Shown here piece by piece: positions 55,501 through 61,500 of a DNA stretch of 64,000 nucleotides. The stretch's first letter is position 1, and each line of letters starts with the position of its first letter. Below the pieces are notes generated by a model, which worked only from the letters and a program-made list of their open reading frames with translations, ran no database searches and was not told the origin of the DNA. The translations under genes were made by a program, and so were the position numbers. The stretch comes from Atriophallophorus winterbourni (taxonomy: Eukaryota; Platyhelminthes; Trematoda; Plagiorchiida; Microphallidae). The stretch lies in the NCBI GenBank assembly GCA_013407085.1, contig JACCGJ010000573.1, forward strand, positions 1-64,000. The letters are read 5' to 3'.

Positions 55501-58500
55501 CATTCAAGGAATAATATTTCAAAAGTTAAATAACTTGGTGACTCACAGTGCAACAGTTTAATTTAGCAAAGCTGTTTATGAAATTTAAACACATTATTTC
55601 ACTGGTTTAAAATAATTAATTTCTACTCGTTCTGCAGCACCTAAACGAACGCTGGAAAATACAACTCCGAAATTGAGTACGTGCAATGCAATGGTATTTT
55701 ATTGTTAACAACATAAATGAATTGGGATCACTTCATTTTTACCCTCATAGGCATCGTATTGACTTTGTTAAATATTCCGTTGTTGCGCCACTCAAAACGT
55801 TTGATAGCAACGTTACCAGGATAGATGGTCGTCAGCCATCATCCAACGGCGTAGAATGTCATTCATGTCTCCTTCACGTGGCTGCAAATAAATATTTCCC
55901 TCTCCGATAAATAAATTTATCACAAAGCGATTAATTTGGTGATAGGTCTTTGCGATGTTCCGTACAATGAAAGATTGTGACGTCTAAGTATTATATCTAC
56001 CGAAGACACTTTTTCAACGGTGTAGCGAAAACGTGACCCGTTATCGTACTTTCTTGCTCCACCATCCGATGTTCAAATATTTAGTGCCGGAGACACATAT
56101 TACTGTTTTTTTTTATTTTTCTGGAATCGCCTACCTCAACATGTGGGGGACTCTCCATGCATGGTAATATTTGAAGAGAATATTTACCTATGTATTTGTG
56201 AACGAACATGTTTCGTGAGCAATACATTTGATATACTCTATTATTTATAGACTATTACACTGTTAATCATACCTTAGTCCCGTGATGTTGGCAATTATTC
56301 GCCTTTCAATCACAAATCCATGATAAAAATTACATCTTATGAACGCGCATTTGTAAGTTTACATGTATCTGCATCGAACTATATAAAATTATGTTTGCAT
56401 TTGTATCTTCATTGGCACTAGTAGACTATATCTGTAACAATACGGTAAGTAAGGCAACATACACCATGAATTGTGCACATGCCAGTTAGTGTCAATCGAT
56501 TTTGACCGAATTCAAGCTGCACTGGGTACGTAGGCTAATCGACCTGGTGTTTGTTTACGTGTCTTGAAATCCCTAGGATTTCAATAAGTTGTTTAGTGGT
56601 AAGACGAATAAGAATGAACGGATTGAGTGATAATTAATCACTTTCCACGAATATAAAAGCTGATTTGCATGCATCTCTATCACACACACACACACACCCG
56701 ACCGGTTTCATGCTGTTTGCACTCATCAGGTAGGGACAATAGGATCAGAATCCTCATCTGCTTGAAACAATGGAAGAATAGTAAACAATTGTTGCATGTA
56801 TGCCACTGTTAGGTAACGTTGGTACGACCAACCTGTTAAATCACATGAGCCCCAACTCATGTAGACTTGGTTTAAAACCCATGACCATTAATATAAAAAC
56901 TCATTTGCATGCATCTCCATCACACACACCCTACGTTGTATGTTATCAATTTCATCCTTGGCTGGATAAATCGGCTGTGTCAGAGGCGAAATGTTACCAA
57001 CTAAACTGCTCTTACAGATTGCTTTCAAATTTCATTGTCATTGCAATGACTAAACGATCAGTCCGTTATATTTTCAATTACAAAACAATACTTAAGTCTG
57101 GATTTGATTTGAATCCATAATACAAGAATTGTGATAAACTACAGTGTCTTATTCATAATAAGAAGTTCATTGAAGATGAGGTTTCACATTGTTTCTCAAA
57201 TTAAACGAATTGTTAACAACATATAATGTTAATTTCTGGAGCAATTTTATCTGTTTTGCGAAAGTCAATTTTTCCTTAGTGTAACTTGCTCAAAAGTCAA
57301 ATTCGTGGTTTTGTATTTCTTCGAGTTTCATAGAAAGTGTGTTTGTGCCTAATCAATTTCCAAATTCTCCAGCTTTCGCGATGTTTTCGCATGCATGCAG
57401 CAATGGGAAACCAACCAATTCGAGAATCACCAGAGAAGAAGAAAAGAGGATTATGGAGAATGTAAGTTATTACATTTTCTTCATTCTCTGGAATGATGTG
57501 ACTGCCATCCTCGAACAACGGTGCATTATTCGATTCCAGTGTCACTTAAAAACGTTTGTGTTAGGAAATTGCATCCGGGTTTAATTTGAAAGTTATCTGC
57601 TCAAATTAAACTATATTTATTCGGGAAAGATCAAATCACAAGTAAACATCGGATATATTTGATAGCGATCACTAAAAGACATTTCGTAAGTCTAATAAGT
57701 CTGACTGGTTCACATCTTTTGATTGAAACATTGAATTAGTAAATCATCATTCGTTTAATTACCGGGAAAACTTGAATCATTCAATATGAGTACTTTTGAC
57801 ACGATTGTAATAATAGTAATTATAGTGTATATCCACACACACAAAGTAAGAATATGTGTGAATGTGTATTTATTGATACGCAGCCGTAGCAAGTAAATTG
57901 TAAACAAAAGTAATGTTTAAAGTAATGTGTTGCTCACATCCCCATCCCTTACACACCACTACCGGTTTCTGGCTGTTTGCCGTCGTCAGGTGGAGACAGT
58001 AAGATCAGGTTCAGTGAGCCTTGAAACAGTGGATTAAAGGTAAACAAGATTATACTTGTATGCCAACTGTTATATAGGGTTCGTACAACGAACCACGATG
58101 TTCAGACACAGAATCACAAAGTGATGTTTGTTTCGCAGCCGTTTGGCTTTATGATTGTACCGCTCCTTTGTGGTTGCCAAGCCGTTAGACTGGAAAACGA
58201 TGACTCTCATGCCAGAGCTAGTGGGGGCAAATGTGGAAGGAAATCTAGAGTTTGACATATTAAAAGAAACGTCAATAAGGATTTATGTAAACATAGGATA
58301 ACCGACATTACCATTGTCATTCACAATAAGCACGAAGTCAGACTTGTGTATTCTTTTTTGTTCGTGTTGTGCGAGATGAAATCAGACGATAATATTGACA
58401 AAAAATACAAATTTCCAGGTGAAATGATGTCCACTTACATTATGCGGATTTAATTCACGCACCATAGTTGCATAAACAAGGTCTAAATATTTTAAACGCT

Positions 58501-61500
58501 TTGAAACCAATGTGCTTTGAATGATCATTTTCATACGTTTGGTGTTCATGTATATAGAAAAAAACATTATTTTATATTTCGCGTGTGTTCGCACCCTCAA
58601 TACTGACACCATATAATTTGGTAATGAGCAAACCATAAATTATAAATTACAATTTACTGTTACACGCTTAATATCCAGTTTCTAGCTGTTTGCCGTTATC
58701 GGATGTAGACAGTAAACTAACGTGAGCCTTAAATAAGCGAGCCATTATTCAACAAAATGTAAAGCTATTATTTAATCTGGACAACACACCCTTTTTAAAC
58801 ACGTCCATGTTACTCAACGCCAATGATTGCTTCACATTTCCACGGGATTAAAGCATAGGCGCATGAACAATGATAACTCTGTAATTATGTGTCTAAACAT
58901 TGTGTAATCCGTCAAGAATAGAAGTGTTACAATATTCGACAGGCAAATGTGGATTCAACATTTTCCTGCTATACTTCCCGAAGTTCGTATTTTGTTCTTG
59001 GAGTTTATTTTGCACCGTCTGAACTTTGACCATGGAAAGATATATAATTTCATCGTCTAATGTAATTCCTCTGATATTTGTATGCTGTTCTTCTGCAATT
59101 GTCCTGCATTTAAATTAGAAAACACTTGGAATCCTTATTTTTCCTCACTCAAAATTGTTCGTAAGGAACATTTTTTCCTCTTATGGTCTGTTAATAAATC
59201 TCATTTTAGAAGTACTTCACGTTTATCACATAGTTTTGTTAAGTCACACAACAATAGGTATGTAACGCTTTTGATAGCGTCTTTCTGTTTGTCGTTATTT
59301 CATTAATTTTAAGGTTATGTTCGACGGTTATACGTTTAATTATTATCAGATCAATGGTACCTATGGATTTTGTTTATACCTCATTTTAGTCGAGCATCAA
59401 TCCCACCATGCTATCTCAAGATCAACCTTTTCAACATTAAACAGGTTTATCTACTAATCACACAAGAGACGAGAATTCTAATTGATCAAGGCGTAGGCAA
59501 ATCGCGTTAGTACAACACTGTTCTCAACATGTCTGTATCAGTTCTCGTTTTGATCATTTTCGCCAATCGCGAACAGGTTAACTCCAAGCTGCCATTGAAT
59601 TTGGGTTCATTTGACCAACGCTGACGAATGTCTTAAATGTCTCAGCACTCCTTTCTCTTGCGCTAATCATGAGGATGGTGCTATTATCATAATCAGAATG
59701 TTCGTGATTAGTGCCATCGTTTATGCAATTCACATCTCCACAATATGATTACATTTGTTAAATCAAGGCGCAATACTGTCTAAGTTATTTTCACAACTAT
59801 AGATGTTACCAATTTTACACCAGGCCATGACAGGGAGCTGTGTTTTGTAAGTTTATCGGAAGGTGTAAACACGGTAGGACTTAAACCAGCGCGCGATTTT
59901 CTGCTTAACATGTTCCGATTGACTAAAATCCGATCTTTAGTTCAAATGTTGAACTTTCACGATTACATATGGAACTAACAGCATCTTACATGCTATACAA
60001 TACATAAATCAGTTGAATCTTATGTGATTTCCAAGACATTTTGATGCTTGATGCTAACCAAACTAAAACAGTATTCTCATGAGATTGAAATTTGGAATAA
60101 CGTTTCGTTTTGGAAAACAAGTTTCGTCAGACCAACGGTGGAACGTGATAAATTTTGCTCTCTATTCATCACACTTAATCAGTCGTAAAACTATAAGCTT
60201 ATTAAAATTCAAGTGGTGTCAAGTGACGTAGACAAAGTCCGGATCATTTGGCTCATTTACCCAGTGTAGCTTGATTTCAGGAAAGGCTCATGTCGGCAAT
60301 TTTGAGTGTCAGAGTGGCATTGTTGTTGTTGTTGGCCTCCTTCGGTCGATGTTGACCATGGATGTACATCACAGTCACATAAATTGCATGTTTTACAGCT
60401 TTTGGAATGACTAAACACTCCGATTCATGAGGAAAAATCTCTCCGACAGCGCTGGCAACGATAGTCAGAACTCTGTTGTAGGGCGTCAGTTACACGCCGG
60501 CGGCATGATATACGTTCTGAAGCCAATAGCTGTATCTGCTACTCCCCAGTCGGCAGACGACGCTTTACACAATGCCTCCAAAGTGAGCGGTCAAGTGTGG
60601 CATTACGAATAATGATAAATATAAACACTTTCGCTTAAAATACTTTTTTACCGTTGAATTATCGAGAGCCATATTATGGAGATCCGTGCTCGATCAACCT
60701 TGGTGAGTACATTATGTTCAAAATTCTATTACATGGCAATGATTAATTGGTCGTAAACACTTTCCATCACATTTCTCAAACGTTGTTTGTTCAAATTTCA
60801 TTTCTATTTCAAAGGTGGTGAAACGAATTCCCATTTACAAATCGTGGAGTTTTTTGTTGAGCGAAGAAGAAAGAAACGTGGCTGGTTTGTATGCGTATGA
60901 ATGGTTGGTGAATGCAGAGCAAATGATCAGCAACCAGGCCTTTCTCTTGTCCGGCTACCCGGAACGATGGCATCAAACCGCAAATTTGGTGCGCAAAATC
61001 GATTTTCCCGTGAATTCGGAGTGTGTGCGGAATTTAGAATTTGAAATGCCAGAAAATTACGGTGGGTACATTTTTCATTACAATGTTGTGCGCCTACGAA
61101 TCTAAGAGTGATACGGCGCTCTTAGGCGAACATAATATTTTACTAACACATTTCAAAACCACTGAACTTGATTGTGTGAACAATGTTATACTTGAAATCC
61201 ACTGTAATTTGGGGTTCGTGAAACGAACCACCATATTCAAATTCAGAAACACAGAGTGATTCTCTATCAAACGCTCACAATACTTACAATGACCAATACA
61301 TTTTGCCGCTCAGAGTTAAGTGCAACAATACATTATTAATTCTGCGAAGTTCAATTAACCCTTTGTCTGCTGACGGTAACTCTAGTTACCACTTCAAACA
61401 AGCAGTCGATTTCTCAGTAGCTCTCGACGGCACCTTCACTCACCATCGGATTGCACTTGTCAGGCGGCGTCTGACATCTGATCCATAAAAATTAGTCATG

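Noticed and set aside
56424..56446. Segment before GTAAGT reading DYICNNT
   Set aside because: Its 23 nt would end on a codon boundary and could not be followed by the 89-nt exon in frame.
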